A stretch of DNA of 64,000 nucleotides from Pseudomonadota bacterium. Its GTDB lineage: Bacteria; Pseudomonadota; Alphaproteobacteria; Sphingomonadales; Sphingomonadaceae. This document shows, in pieces, positions 31,623 to 42,400 of the stretch (the stretch's first letter is position 1; every line of letters starts with the position of its first letter). A model generated the notes under the pieces. It ran no database searches. It had not been told where the DNA came from and worked only from the letters and a program-made list of their open reading frames with translations. Made by a program: the position numbers and the translations under genes. The stretch lies in the NCBI GenBank assembly GCA_021847605.1, contig JAJZQN010000014.1, forward strand, positions 1 to 64,000. The letters run 5' to 3'.

Positions 31623-34559
31623 ATGCAGTTTCGTATCTGCGGCATTTCCGCCATCGCCCTGATGGTCGCCACTCAGGCCCATGCACAAACTGCCCCCGTC
31701 GCGCCACAGGTCAGCGATCAGGCGCAGAGTGACGCCGCGCAGGATGCGTCGGTCGCCGACATCGTCGTCACCGGATCGCTGATCGCGCGACCCGACTATG
31801 TGTCGGCCAGCCCGGTCGTCACCATGAGCGCCGAAACGCTGAAAGGTGCGGGCACCGTCAATGTCGAACAGGGTCTCAACCAGTTGCCGCAATTCACCCC
31901 GGCCAGCGGCGCGGGCGGCGGCGGCGGCACGGCGGCCCTGTCGGCCGGGCGCGCCACGCTGAACCTGCGTGGCCTTGGCGACCGGCGTACCCTTGTTCTG
32001 CTGGACGGGCATCGCCTGCCGACATCGACCGCCTTCAACGTGGCGGACGTCAACATCATCCCCACCGCGATCCTTGAAAGCGTGGAGACGGTGACGGGCG
32101 GCGGATCGGCCGTCTATGGTTCCGACGCGATCGGCGGGGTCGTGCAATTCCGCACCAAACGGCGCTTCGACGGCATCCAGCTCGATGGCCAGATCGGCAA
32201 CAGCTTTCGCGGCGACTATCTGACGTCCGACCTGTCGCTGTCGGGCGGGTTCAACGGATTGCAGGACCGGCTGTCGGTCGTCTTTTCCGGTTCCTACACC
32301 CATCGCGACGAGCTGACCGGGCGGCAGCGCAGCTTTTACGATCAGGGTTTCCTGTCGGGCTTCACCGGACCCGGCCTCTATCTGCCGGGCGCCAATGCGC
32401 CGAGCCAGACGGCGGTAAACGCCTATTTCGCGTCGCAGGGCGTCACCCCCGGCACCGTCGCGCGCAGCGCCAATTTCGGTTTCAATGACAATGGATCGCT
32501 GTTCGCCCAATCGGGCCTCGTCAATTATCGCGGGCCGCTGGCGCCGGAATATAGCAATCTGGGCGGCACATTCCGCCAGCCCGCCGTGCTGGATCAGTCG
32601 GTGATGCGCCCGCTGGACCGCGAATCCATGTTCGTGCGCGCCAATTTCGAAGTGTCGCCCGCGCTGGAACTCTATGCGCAGGGGCTATATTCGCACACAT
32701 CGGCCTATAGCTCGATCGGCCTCAACATCACCCAGTTCATCCCGGCGCTGGTGTCGGTCAACAATCCCTTCATCCCCGATGCGCTACGCACATTGCTGGC
32801 ATCGCGCGCCAATCCGACCGCCAATTTCCAGATCAACCAGCGCTTCGCGGGTCTGGGCCGCCGCGCCTATGACACGAGTTTCGAAACGACGCAGTTCGTG
32901 CTGGGCGCCCGTGGCGAGACGGGCGTAGGCGACTGGAAATACGATATTTATTACGCACGCGACCGGACCAAGGTCGACAATGCGATCGAAAATGCGGTTC
33001 TGGGTTCGAAGATGAACCAGTTGCTTCAGGCCAGCGATGGCGGCCGGTCGCTGTGCGCGGGCGGATATAATCCGTTCGGTGTCGCGAACAGTTCGTCCAT
33101 CTCGCAGGCCTGCGTGGATTTTGTCAGCCGTCGGGTCGCTCTGCCGGAAGACATCGGTCAGGATACGGTGGAAGCCAAGCTGTCGGGGAGCCTGTTCGCG
33201 CTGCCCGCCGGTGATGTGCAACTGTCGGTCCTGGCCGATTACCGCCGCAACAGTTACGACTTCGATCCGGGCGCGGAACTGGTCGCGGGCGACGTATTCG
33301 GTTTCAACCAGACCGCCGCCACCCATGGCCGAACCAATGTGAAGGAAGGGGCGGCCGAACTGTTCGTGCCGATACTGGACGGCAAACCCTTCTTCGAAAA
33401 GCTGAACCTGACGGTCGGCGGCCGGTATTTGGACTATAACATCACCGGCGGCATCTGGTCGTACAAAGCCGAGCTGGAATGGCGGCCGGTGCAGGCCGTC
33501 ATGCTGCGCGGCGGATACCAGAAATCGAACCGGGCGCCCAATGTCGGCGAACTCTTTTCCTCCGCCACCGGAACGCAGGTGCAGATCGGCAACCCGCCCG
33601 CCGGTGGCGATCCATGCGATGCGCGCAACCCCGCCTTTTCGGGCGCCAGCGCATCGCAGCTTCGTGCGCTGTGCGTCGCGACCGGCGTGCCAGCGGCGAT
33701 CGCATCGACCTATAATGCCACCACCGTCGCCGTCCCGGCCACCAACACCGGCAATTTCGGCCTGAAGGAGGAATCCGCCACCACCAAGACGGTCGGGATC
33801 GTGCTGACACCGCGCATCAATTCGTCGCTGTTCGCCAACCTGTCGCTGTCGGTCGATTTCTATGACATCAAAATCAAGAATGTGATCTCGACCGTGGCGG
33901 GGAATATCGCGCTCAACCGCTGCTATAATGTCGGCGGCTATAATCCGAATTATTCAGCCGACGACCAGTTTTGCCAGCTTATATCGCGTAGCAACCTGAA
34001 TGGCGAAGTGACTAACGTCGCCCTGCCCTACCTCAACCTCGGCGGCCTCAAGACCCGCGGCCTCGACATTCAGCTCGACTGGACGATCGCGCTGGGCGAA
34101 ATGGGCATCGGCAGCGATACCAGCCTCGCACTCAAGAGCGTAGTCAGCTATCTCGACAGCTATCAGCGCAAGGATCTGCCGGGTACGGCCTATTTCGAAT
34201 ATGCCGGTACGATCGATTATACCAACACCCTGCCCCTGCCCAAATGGCGCTGGCTCAACAGCGCGATGCTGTCGGTCGGCAAGCTGGACCTGGGCCTGCG
34301 CTGGAAGCATATGAACGCCATGAAGGACGTGACCACCGTCCTCAACCCGGCCAGCACCATCGCCGGTGTGAAATCCTATGACACGTTCGACCTGACCAGC
34401 AACCTGCGCGTCACGGAAAAGCTGGAGCTGCGCGCGGGCATCACCAACCTGACCGACAAGCAGCCCTATGCCGTGGGCGGTACGCCCAGCCAGACGCTGC
34501 CCGACATTTACGACATCGTCGGCCGCGCCTTCTTCGTCGGCGCCAAGGCCAAATTCTGA
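31623..34559 (+). CDS. TonB-dependent receptor of the quinate/shikimate cluster
   Basis: The 978-residue outer-membrane receptor has a signal peptide (first 21 residues, AHA-QTA), a TonB box-like DIVVTGSLIARP, a plug domain (VVTMSAETLKGAGTVNVEQGLNQLPQF ... LNLRGLGDRRTLVLLDGHRLP ... GGGSAVYGSDAIGGVVQFRTK) and a long barrel ending in the typical aromatic C-terminus FFVGAKAKF. An AGGGAGG site is 6 bases upstream of the ATG. Its location between transporter and catabolic genes suggests uptake of quinate, shikimate or a larger plant-derived ester such as a chlorogenate-like compound. Confidence 0.9.
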   Translation: MQFRICGISAIALMVATQAHAQTAPVAPQVSDQAQSDAAQDASVADIVVTGSLIARPDYVSASPVVTMSAETLKGAGTVNVEQGLNQLPQFTPASGAGGGGGTAALSAGRATLNLRGLGDRRTLVLLDGHRLPTSTAFNVADVNIIPTAILESVETVTGGGSAVYGSDAIGGVVQFRTKRRFDGIQLDGQIGNSFRGDYLTSDLSLSGGFNGLQDRLSVVFSGSYTHRDELTGRQRSFYDQGFLSGFTGPGLYLPGANAPSQTAVNAYFASQGVTPGTVARSANFGFNDNGSLFAQSGLVNYRGPLAPEYSNLGGTFRQPAVLDQSVMRPLDRESMFVRANFEVSPALELYAQGLYSHTSAYSSIGLNITQFIPALVSVNNPFIPDALRTLLASRANPTANFQINQRFAGLGRRAYDTSFETTQFVLGARGETGVGDWKYDIYYARDRTKVDNAIENAVLGSKMNQLLQASDGGRSLCAGGYNPFGVANSSSISQACVDFVSRRVALPEDIGQDTVEAKLSGSLFALPAGDVQLSVLADYRRNSYDFDPGAELVAGDVFGFNQTAATHGRTNVKEGAAELFVPILDGKPFFEKLNLTVGGRYLDYNITGGIWSYKAELEWRPVQAVMLRGGYQKSNRAPNVGELFSSATGTQVQIGNPPAGGDPCDARNPAFSGASASQLRALCVATGVPAAIASTYNATTVAVPATNTGNFGLKEESATTKTVGIVLTPRINSSLFANLSLSVDFYDIKIKNVISTVAGNIALNRCYNVGGYNPNYSADDQFCQLISRSNLNGEVTNVALPYLNLGGLKTRGLDIQLDWTIALGEMGIGSDTSLALKSVVSYLDSYQRKDLPGTAYFEYAGTIDYTNTLPLPKWRWLNSAMLSVGKLDLGLRWKHMNAMKDVTTVLNPASTIAGVKSYDTFDLTSNLRVTEKLELRAGITNLTDKQPYAVGGTPSQTLPDIYDIVGRAFFVGAKAKF

Positions 34560-34589
34560 CATCACGCTTCTTTGGAGAACGGAAACATC

Positions 34590-35441
34590 ATGGGTACATC
34601 TAGGCTGATCGGCCTGATCGGCGAGGGCATAGGGCAATCCAAGTCCCCCGCCCTTCACGAAACGGAAGGCGCGGCATTGGGCATTCCCTATGTCTATCGC
34701 CTGGTCGATCTGCATGCGCTGGGCCTGAATGTCGGGCATCTGCCCGACATATTGGACGGGATGAAGCGGCTGGGGTTCGACGGTACCAACGTCACTCATC
34801 CCGCCAAGCAGGCGATCATTCCCCTGCTGGACGAGATTGACGAGGATGCAGCGGCGATCGGCGCGGTCAACACCGTGCGGATCGAGAATGGCCGGACCAA
34901 AGGGTATAATACCGACTGTTCGGGCTTTGCCGAAGGGTTCCGGCGGGGCATTCCCGACGCGGACCTGACCCATGTGGTGCAACTGGGCGCAGGCGGTGCG
35001 GGGGCCGCCACCGCACGCGCCATGCTGAAGCTGGGCGCGCAACGGCTGACGCTGGTCGACGCCGATCCGGCACGGGCCACCGCCCTCGCCGCGCGGCTGG
35101 CGACGGGCTATCCCGACCGGACCATCGACGTGGCGGGCGATCCCGCGCAGGTGATGGGCGATGCCACCGGCCTCGTCCACGCGACGCCGACCGGCATGGC
35201 GGCGCACCCCGGCCTGCCGCTGTCGGCCGATCTGTTGCGGCCGGACATCTGGGTCGCGGAAATCGTCTATTTCCCGCTGGAAACCGAATTGCTGCGCGTT
35301 GCCCGCTCCATCGGGTGCCGCACCGTGGATGGCGGCGGCATGGCCGTGTTTCAGGCGGTGGCCGCCATGGAAATCTTTATCGGTGCGCCGGTCGATGCCG
35401 ACCGGATGCTGGCCAGTTTTCAGGCAATGGGCGTTGACTAA
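34590..35441 (+). CDS. Quinate/shikimate dehydrogenase (AroE family)
   Basis: NAD(P)-dependent oxidoreductase of 283 residues. The substrate-binding segment GIGQSKSPALHETEGAALGI differs from biosynthetic AroE (SxSPxxHN) and is closer to catabolic quinate/shikimate dehydrogenases. The catalytic lysine is in NVTHPAKQ, substrate contacts in AVNTV and YNTDCSGF, and the cofactor loop is GAGGAGAATARA. It would oxidise quinate or shikimate to 3-dehydroquinate or 3-dehydroshikimate. Start at the ATG at 34590; a TTG at 34572 lacks a ribosome-binding site. Confidence 0.87.
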   Translation: MGTSRLIGLIGEGIGQSKSPALHETEGAALGIPYVYRLVDLHALGLNVGHLPDILDGMKRLGFDGTNVTHPAKQAIIPLLDEIDEDAAAIGAVNTVRIENGRTKGYNTDCSGFAEGFRRGIPDADLTHVVQLGAGGAGAATARAMLKLGAQRLTLVDADPARATALAARLATGYPDRTIDVAGDPAQVMGDATGLVHATPTGMAAHPGLPLSADLLRPDIWVAEIVYFPLETELLRVARSIGCRTVDGGGMAVFQAVAAMEIFIGAPVDADRMLASFQAMGVD

Positions 35442-35455
35442 CCGCCGTTCCTTGG

Positions 35456-35492
35456 CCAATCCCGTGGGTCAGCGAAAGCGCCACGGGATTGG
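35456..35492. terminator. 12 bp perfect hairpin between dehydrogenase and TetR genes
   Basis: CCAATCCCGTGG (35456-35467) and CCACGGGATTGG (35481-35492) surround a 13-base loop, 14 bases after the dehydrogenase stop and just before the TetR start. There is no U-run. It could limit read-through or be a regulator site. Confidence 0.45.
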
Positions 35493-35500
35493 GCAAGGAT

Positions 35501-36163
35501 ATGGTTTCAAGGCGCAAATCGGGTAGCGGCAGTTCGGGGCGGACCAACGACCCCGAACGCACCAGGGCCAACATATTAGCCGTGGCGAGCGAGCATTTCG
35601 CCGAACATGGCCTGTCGGGCGGACGCATCGACGACATCGCAACCCAGACCAATACGTCCAAGCGGATGATCTATTATTATTTCGGCAGCAAGGAAGGGCT
35701 GTACGAAGCGGTGCTGGAACGGGCCTATCTGGAAATTCGCCGGGTCGAGCTGGAAATCGACATTCCCAATATGGACCCGACCGACGCGCTGCGGCAGATC
35801 GTCCATTTCACGGTCGACCATCAATATAGCCATCCCTGGTTCGGCCGGCTGGTCGCGATCGAGAATATCCACCATGGCGAGTATCTGAAGCGTATTCCGG
35901 GCATTCGCGAACATAATGCGACGATCATCCAGCAGCTTGAAACGCTGATCGCCAAGGGCGTGGAACAGGGGCAGTTTCGGACAGGCATCGATCCGCTGAG
36001 CCTGCACTGGATGATCAGCGCCTTTGCGATCTTCAATGTCGTGAACGACTATACTTTCTCTTACCTGTTCCCCACCCCCGGCACGCCGCAGGAGGTGCAG
36101 GCGCAACGACGCGCGCTGGCGACCGAAGCGGTCCTGCGCTGGTGCAGCGTTCAGGCGGCATAG
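35501..36163 (+). CDS. TetR-family regulator
   Basis: 220 residues from the ATG at 35501 (CAAGGA just upstream). The N-terminal TetR helix-turn-helix reads TRANILAVASEHFAEHGLSGGRIDDIATQTNTSKRMIYYYFGSKEGLYEAVL; the rest is a helical ligand-binding domain with TetR_C features (HPWFGRLVAIENIHHGEYLK). It sits between the dehydrogenase and aroQ genes and is the best candidate to bind the two GTACWGGWTCGTACA sites, one of which lies 44 bp beyond its stop. Confidence 0.88.
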   Translation: MVSRRKSGSGSSGRTNDPERTRANILAVASEHFAEHGLSGGRIDDIATQTNTSKRMIYYYFGSKEGLYEAVLERAYLEIRRVELEIDIPNMDPTDALRQIVHFTVDHQYSHPWFGRLVAIENIHHGEYLKRIPGIREHNATIIQQLETLIAKGVEQGQFRTGIDPLSLHWMISAFAIFNVVNDYTFSYLFPTPGTPQEVQAQRRALATEAVLRWCSVQAA

Positions 36164-36206
36164 CCGCCGCCTGCCTTCCCGCTGGACAAGGGCGCAGCCT
36201 CATCCC

Positions 36207-36226
36207 TATGTACAGGATCGTACATA
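36207..36226. promoter_or_regulatory. Palindromic operator TATGTAC-N6-GTACATA before aroQ
   Basis: Perfect 7 bp arms around AGGATC, ending next to the AAAGGAG ribosome-binding site of aroQ. The inner 15 bases match 30085-30099 at 13 positions. Confidence 0.65.
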
Positions 36227-36241
36227 AAGGAGATCAAAAAC

Positions 36242-36706
36242 ATGGCGGGGAGCATCTACATATTGAATGGCCCGAACCTCAATCTGCTGGGCCAGCGGCA
36301 GCCGGAAATCTATGGTTATGAAACGCTTGCCGATGTGGAGCAGTCCTGCCGCGACATGCTGACCGGCCACGACATGGCGCTGCGTTTCCTGCAATCCAAT
36401 GCGGAACATCAGATCATCGACTGGATTCACGAGGCGCGGACGCAGGCCGACGCCATCATCATCAATCCGGCCGCCTTCACCCACACGTCCGTCGCCATCC
36501 TCGACGCACTGAACGCCTTCGAAGGGCTGGTGGTCGAAGTGCATATCTCCAACGTCCACAAGCGCGAGCCATTTCGCCACCACAGCTATGTGTCCGGCCG
36601 TGCCGACGCGGTGATGGCAGGCTTTGGCGTGGAGGGCTATTCGCTGGCGCTGCGCCATGTCGTGGGCAAGATCGCCCGGAAAATGGCTGCCCCCGCCTCA
36701 GCGTGA
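36242..36706 (+). CDS. aroQ: Type II 3-dehydroquinate dehydratase
   Basis: The 154-residue dodecameric-type dehydroquinase interconverts 3-dehydroquinate and 3-dehydroshikimate. Family motifs are complete: [18 protein letters not shown] with the catalytic Arg and Tyr, [16 protein letters not shown] with the catalytic His, and [20 protein letters not shown]. In this cluster it presumably works catabolically on quinate, though the biosynthetic role cannot be excluded. AAAGGAG precedes the start. The last 9 bp overlap the convergent FUSC gene. Confidence 0.95.
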   Translation: MAGSIYILNGPNLNLLGQRQPEIYGYETLADVEQSCRDMLTGHDMALRFLQSNAEHQIIDWIHEARTQADAIIINPAAFTHTSVAILDALNAFEGLVVEVHISNVHKREPFRHHSYVSGRADAVMAGFGVEGYSLALRHVVGKIARKMAAPASA

Positions 36707-38788
36707 CAGGATTTCAGGCGGCGGTGCGGCCGGGGACAGGTTGCGGCGCAGACTGGTCAGCGCCACGACGCCCCGCCGGCGCTGCGCGGCCGCCTGAATC
36801 GTCGCGACCTTAAACAACAGGCGATCGATGGCGCGAACGAGAGCCGGTTCCGCCGGTGTCGGTTCCGGGCCGCGCAGACGGCTATAATGTAAATCTATCC
36901 GCCGCAGCAGGGCTGCAACCTGCCGGGCGACCTGCGGCGTGGCGTCACGCTGAAACGCATGCAGGTCGGCGATGGCCACGCCGATGCGCGTATCGGTCAA
37001 TATATTCATCATCGGGGGACCGGGATCGATGGCCAGCGCCCGCAGCCGTGGCATCAGCATTGCCACCCGGTCAAGCATCTGGCCGATCCACAGCTCCAGA
37101 TTGATCGGCGCCCGCCCCGCCGCCATCGCCGCCACTTCCCGCCATCCGGCGCGCACCAGCCGCGGCACGCTGCTGCGCGTACCCAGCGAACTGGCGAGGT
37201 TCAGCATAAACAGGGCGATCATGACCCCCGTCACCTGCGCCGCGGCAGCATTCGCGAAGGTCGCGAAATTGCCGTCATAGCTTTCGTTCAGACCCATCAG
37301 GCCCGGCAGGGTCAGCATGATGCCGATGGCATAGGCCGCTGCCCCCGGTCGCGACTGAATGCTGCCGATAGCAAGCAACGCAGGCGCCAGCATGATCGCA
37401 AGCGTCGGAAAATCATGAATGGCCGGCAAAATGGTGAAGGCATAAAAGGCACTGATAGGGATGGCCGTCAGGGTGCCGAACAATGCCCGCGTCGCGGTGG
37501 GGCCGGGTTCGTCGAGATTGCTGAAGAGCGCGCATAATATGCAGGCGATCACCACGGCGCTGCCGCCCTCCGGCCAGGACAGGCCGATCCACAGCGCGGT
37601 GCCGATACACATGGTCCCCATGGTGGCAAAGGCGGCACGCAGGGCAAGGCCGTGATCGCGGCTGAGCGGTTGCGCACGGGCAGCACCGATGGCCCGGCGC
37701 AGCGCCGGGCGCACCGTGCCGCCGCGCTTCGTCAATATGGCCCGCAACTCGCCAATGTCCCGATGGGCATGAATCAACGCCTGCAACCGGTCGAGCAGAG
37801 TGACGCGCAGCGCCATGGTCCAGTCCCATGGATCGTCGCATCCCGGCTCCAAAGCGGCGGCGCGATCGATCAGCCGGTCCGCCTGCATGATCGTCGCGGG
37901 CTGATGGTGCAATCCGTCCAGCCATGCGGCCACGTCCGACACAAGCTCCGCCAGATCGGGCGTCACGCCATCGATCGCACGCAGTTGACCCAGCCTGTCC
38001 TCAACCCCGCTGGCCAGCGGCAGCAGTAACGACAGGCGGTGCTGAATGACGCGCAACACCGCGATGCGCGCCGCCAGCCGGGTCAGATCAAAGGGCAGAT
38101 GCACCGCCAGCTGGTGCAGGTCATACAGGTCGAGCGCCAGTCGCCGCCGGTCCTGATCCAGCGTGCCGGCGTCAAGGGCGATCAGCGCGTCGCGGCTCCA
38201 GCGTTCGGCATCGCGCACCATCCGGCCGATCCTGTCGGCCAGCGTCGCACTGACCGATCGGGGCAGCAGCAGCGCGTTGACGATGCTGCTGGCGCTGATG
38301 CCGATGACGATTTCCTGGATGCGCAGGCTGGCAAGGTCAAAGACGGTGCCGGGATGATCGACCGCAGGCAGGCCGACGATGGCGGCGGTATAGCCCGCCA
38401 ACAGGAAGATGTAGGATTTCGGCGTGCGATCCAGCATCGCGATATAGCTGCACAGCGCCAGCCACAGGCCCAGCGCCCAGATGAGCAGCTCAGGCGCATT
38501 GACGAGCAGCGGCACCGCGACGATCGCCACCCAACCGCCGATCAGCGTGCCGATCATGCGGAACAGCGCCTTGGACATCATCGCCCCGGCAAGCGGCTGG
38601 GCCACGATATAGCAGGTGACGATGGCCCAATATGGCCGGGGCAGCCCGATCCGCAGGGCAATATAATAGGCCAGGATCGCGGACAGAAACGTTTTTAACG
38701 AGAAGAAGGCATCGCCAGCCCCCGCCCGCGCCACGCCCAGCAATGCGCCCACATCGGGGGGCAGCCGGGATCGTACGGCGGAAACCAT
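36698..38788 (-). CDS. FUSC-family membrane protein (AaeB-like efflux)
   Basis: A 696-residue inner-membrane protein with two sets of hydrophobic helices (about 28-160 and 390-530) each followed by a long cytoplasmic helical region, the FUSC/AaeB arrangement. [38 protein letters not shown] is the typical first motif. AaeB exports aromatic carboxylic acids, so release of excess protocatechuate or hydroxybenzoate is a reasonable role here. The usual membrane-fusion partner AaeA is not adjacent. Confidence 0.82.
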   Translation of the reverse strand: MVSAVRSRLPPDVGALLGVARAGAGDAFFSLKTFLSAILAYYIALRIGLPRPYWAIVTCYIVAQPLAGAMMSKALFRMIGTLIGGWVAIVAVPLLVNAPELLIWALGLWLALCSYIAMLDRTPKSYIFLLAGYTAAIVGLPAVDHPGTVFDLASLRIQEIVIGISASSIVNALLLPRSVSATLADRIGRMVRDAERWSRDALIALDAGTLDQDRRRLALDLYDLHQLAVHLPFDLTRLAARIAVLRVIQHRLSLLLPLASGVEDRLGQLRAIDGVTPDLAELVSDVAAWLDGLHHQPATIMQADRLIDRAAALEPGCDDPWDWTMALRVTLLDRLQALIHAHRDIGELRAILTKRGGTVRPALRRAIGAARAQPLSRDHGLALRAAFATMGTMCIGTALWIGLSWPEGGSAVVIACILCALFSNLDEPGPTATRALFGTLTAIPISAFYAFTILPAIHDFPTLAIMLAPALLAIGSIQSRPGAAAYAIGIMLTLPGLMGLNESYDGNFATFANAAAAQVTGVMIALFMLNLASSLGTRSSVPRLVRAGWREVAAMAAGRAPINLELWIGQMLDRVAMLMPRLRALAIDPGPPMMNILTDTRIGVAIADLHAFQRDATPQVARQVAALLRRIDLHYSRLRGPEPTPAEPALVRAIDRLLFKVATIQAAAQRRRGVVALTSLRRNLSPAAPPPEILSR

Positions 38789-38941
38789 GGCGAAGATTGT
38801 CCTTTCGAGTCCCGATCAAAGGGCGGAAGGCTTCGCTCGGATCGCGCCTTTTGGGCGCATGGGCCGACAATGGGAATAATCGTTTCGATCCGCTTTCATA
38901 TCCTTTTGGTATGTACGGGAAGGTCTAAGGGTGCAGCAGGA

Positions 38942-39433
38942 TCAGGCGGGCGGTATAGGCCATTTGCCCTGTTCTTCCCTGCTGTCCCGCCGGGACGGCG
39001 CGAAGGACAGGGGCGCGATCTGCGCCTGTGCCGCCGCCTCGCCCATATCGAACAGGTGGCGCAGGAACGACATCATGGCGATCCGCCCCCGTTCCTCCAG
39101 CTTTACCAGCATGCGGCGATGATCGGCGGGGTCGTAGCTCCGACGGGTCAGCCCCGCCTCCTCCAGCCGTTCGAGGCGCCGGATGGTGCCGGTCGCACTG
39201 TCGCCCGAAATGGTCATGACTTCCTTGACGCAGATGTCGCGTTCCATCTCCTCGCGAATGAACAGTTCCAGCATGATGTCCCAGGCGGAATCGCGGAATA
39301 CGCTCTTGGGAAAATGTTGCGAGCAATGGATGCGCGCCTGCTGCGCCTTGCGCGCCAGTTCGACCAGCGGCACGGCACCGGTAGCCGATCCATCTGGTGG
39401 CCTGTTCAGATATTTGCGGTCATGCGATGCCAT
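38942..39433 (-). CDS. MarR-like winged-helix regulator
   Basis: 163 residues with a winged-helix core: MLELFIREEMERDICVKEVMTISGDSATGTIRRLERLEEAGLTRRSYDPADHRRMLVKLEERG, fitting MarR-type regulators (recognition helix SATGTIRRLERLEEAGL, wing DPADHRRMLVKL). It starts 30 bp after the stop of the Mur ligase fusion and in the same direction, so it may be the last gene of the secretion operon or a separate regulator of the FUSC gene 153 bp downstream. Confidence 0.78.
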   Translation of the reverse strand: MASHDRKYLNRPPDGSATGAVPLVELARKAQQARIHCSQHFPKSVFRDSAWDIMLELFIREEMERDICVKEVMTISGDSATGTIRRLERLEEAGLTRRSYDPADHRRMLVKLEERGRIAMMSFLRHLFDMGEAAAQAQIAPLSFAPSRRDSREEQGKWPIPPA

Positions 39434-39463
39434 GATGCTGTCCTCGATCCTGCGCCCGCCGGT

Positions 39464-42400
39464 TTAGCGGGGCGCCCCCTTTGCCAATGGTGAAATGGTT
39501 GCCACCCGATCCGGCCCGGAGCAGCCTGCATCCGCCTTCAGCCGGTCGACCAGACGATGCAGGTCGCTGCCATGCGACCCCTTGAGCAATATTATATCTC
39601 CGTCCCGCAGCGTGTCGCGCAGACAGGCATGAAGCTGGTCGATATGATCGGCGTGAAAGCCGCGCACAGAAGGCGGCAAGGCCTGCCAGAAATCTGTATA
39701 AAGACCACCAACCGCATGAACCCGGTCGATGCCATGGTCGCGGATCATGGGCGCAAGCGCACCATGATAAGCCGCCGCATCCGGCCCCAGTTCCAGCATT
39801 TCCCCCAATATCGCGACCCGGCGCCCGTCGTGCCGCGCACCCAGCATGGCGATGGCCGCCGCCATGGAACCGGGATTGGCGTTATAGGCATCGTCGATCA
39901 GGGTGATGCGCCGTCCATCGAGGGCCAGCGCCATTTCCTGCCCCCGCCCGGCAAGCGGGCTGAAGTCGGCCAGCCGGTAAAGCCCCGCCTGTGGCTCCAG
40001 CGACAGGGCGGATAGCGTCGCCAGCACCGCCACGCTGTTGAGCGCCATATGTCGGCCCGGCGCATCGAGGCGATAGGAGATCGGCCCGGCGGGCGTTTCC
40101 ACCGTCACCTTGCCATCGCCATGGCTGGTCATGCGGAAATCCGCCTCACGCCCCTCCCCATAAAGGATGACCTGCACATCGCGGGCCTGCGCCAGCGCGA
40201 CCACCAGTTCGCATTCCGCCATATCGGCGTTGAGAATGGCGATGCCGCCCGGCCCCATCCCTTCGAATATCGCGCCCTTGCGCCGGGCGATGGTGAGAAG
40301 ATCGTGATGATATTCCAGATGCGCCGGCAGAATATTGGTGAACAGGGCGATGTCCGGCCGGGCTATCCGCGCATTTTGACGCATCCGCCCGATCGCCAGT
40401 TCCAGGACGATATGGAGCGTATCCCACGGGATGGAAGCCAGATTCCAGGCAATGCCGAACGGCAGGTTCGCGTTCATCCGCGTCTGCCCCACCGCCCCCC
40501 AGGGCGACAATGCCTGTGCCAGCATGGCGACCATCGTCGTCTTGCCCGCCGAACCGGTGACGCCGATCACCCGCCCCTGCATGGCGGACCGCGCATGGCG
40601 GGCGAGCGCCAGAATCGCATCGTCGGTGCCGGGAACGTGCAGGACCGGCAGGTCGGTAGCCGGCAATATGTCCGGCGCACTGGTAAGGATGGCAGCCGGG
40701 CGCGGCGATAGGCGGGACAGGCGCAGCGGCGGAATGCCGCGTTCCTCCGGCGTGCCGCGCAACACCGCCATTTCCCCGCCGCGCAATGTGGGTTCGTAGA
40801 TGGAAAGGCCAGTCATACCCCACCCATCGGGCGGCGAAACGATCCACCGGCCGCCCGTCGCCTGCTGCACATTATGCGCGGTCCAGCCTTCATTATCGGC
40901 CCGCACCGGCCGTTCGGCACGCCCCGACAACAGGTAGGCGCGATAGGCGATCAGGCCGGACAGATAATGTTCGACATCGTCGATCCGCACCCGGAATGCA
41001 TGGTGGCGAATGAAGAAGCTGCCCCGGATACGCGCGGGATTGGCAAAGAACATCGCCAGTTCCGGCCAGAAATGGCCATTGAGCAGATAATGCGCCCGCC
41101 GGTGCAGCGCGTCGTAGAAACGGTCGAGGTCGATGCTGTCGAGCAGCGGCCGCAACGCGGGATCGTCGCCGATACGTGCGATCATCCGTTCCGCCGCCAT
41201 CATCAGTTCCAGCAGCGTGGGGAATGTGGTGATCCGTTCCGCCACGAAATCGAGATAATCGCGCACATTATCCAGACCGAAGCGATAATAGCGCGCCTCG
41301 GGCCGATGGCGGGTCAATTCATTAGCGCAATAGCCCAGCCAATGGTCATGCGCCTTCGCATGGCCCGCCGCGATGAAATGATTGAAGGCGCGCTCCACCG
41401 CATCGATCCAGCGCGGATCGCCGGTCAGGCCATAGAGGCGCATCAGGCCGAATGCCGCCTCGCCATCATAATAGATGATGCGGAAATCCTGCTTCACCGC
41501 CAGCGTCGGCCATTCAAGCACATGAACGAAACGGCCGGTTTCCCTGTTCTGCATATGCAGGATGCCGAGCGCCAGTTGCTCCATCAGCGCGCGGTGCCGC
41601 ATATCGCCGGTCAGCGCGTCATATTTGACCAGCGCCAGCAGGCAGACGGCATTGCCGCCCAGCTTGATCTCCTGCCCCGGATCGATGAGGAAAGCGGCCG
41701 ACGTGCCATCGGGCAAGACGGTGGGCTGTATCAGGGCATCCACCAGATGATCCAGCGCCCGTTCGATCGCAGCCATCAGCGCAGGATCGCGCGTAACGTC
41801 CCATGCCTCCAGCATGGCATAGGTCGTGCTGGCGTGACGCAGGCTGTTATAGGCGGTGATTTCCCGGTCGAAACAGGGATGCCAGCCATAATGGAAGCGG
41901 CCGTCCGCCTTCACCTGACCGGCCAGATAGGTGCTGCCATCGCCAATTAACCCAGTCAGTGTATCCGGGTCGAGCCGGTCGATGCTGCGCCGTCCGCCAT
42001 TGCGGCCGATCCTTTGCATCGCATGGATGGCGCTGGCCTCATCCATGAACAAGCCGGTCGTGGTAAAGAGCCATAGCGGCGCATCGTCACTGAAATCGAT
42101 ATGGCCGATGCCGTGACGCAGCCGAGCATAGCGAAGAAAATTGCCTTCGTTGACGACAGCGACCGGCTGGCCCGGCCCGCCATAGAGCATGGCGTTGGCA
42201 TTGATTTCCGTTTCAAGAAAAGCGTGATGCAGGTCCGCGTCGAGCGCGATGCCGAAACGGAAATAGTTGCGCTTCGTCGCGGACAGGCGTCGGCGCACCT
42301 GCCCCCAGTTGCTCTGTTCGACGGCGCGCACCCGATCGACACGCAGCCAGCGCAGCTGTTCGGCCGGTTGCCCCAGCAACAACGGCATCGCCCCCAGCCA

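Noticed and set aside
41000..42000. Several 200-350 codon rightward frames opposite the ligase fusion
   Set aside because: They are antisense shadows in high-GC DNA with His/Arg/Gln-rich composition and no motifs.
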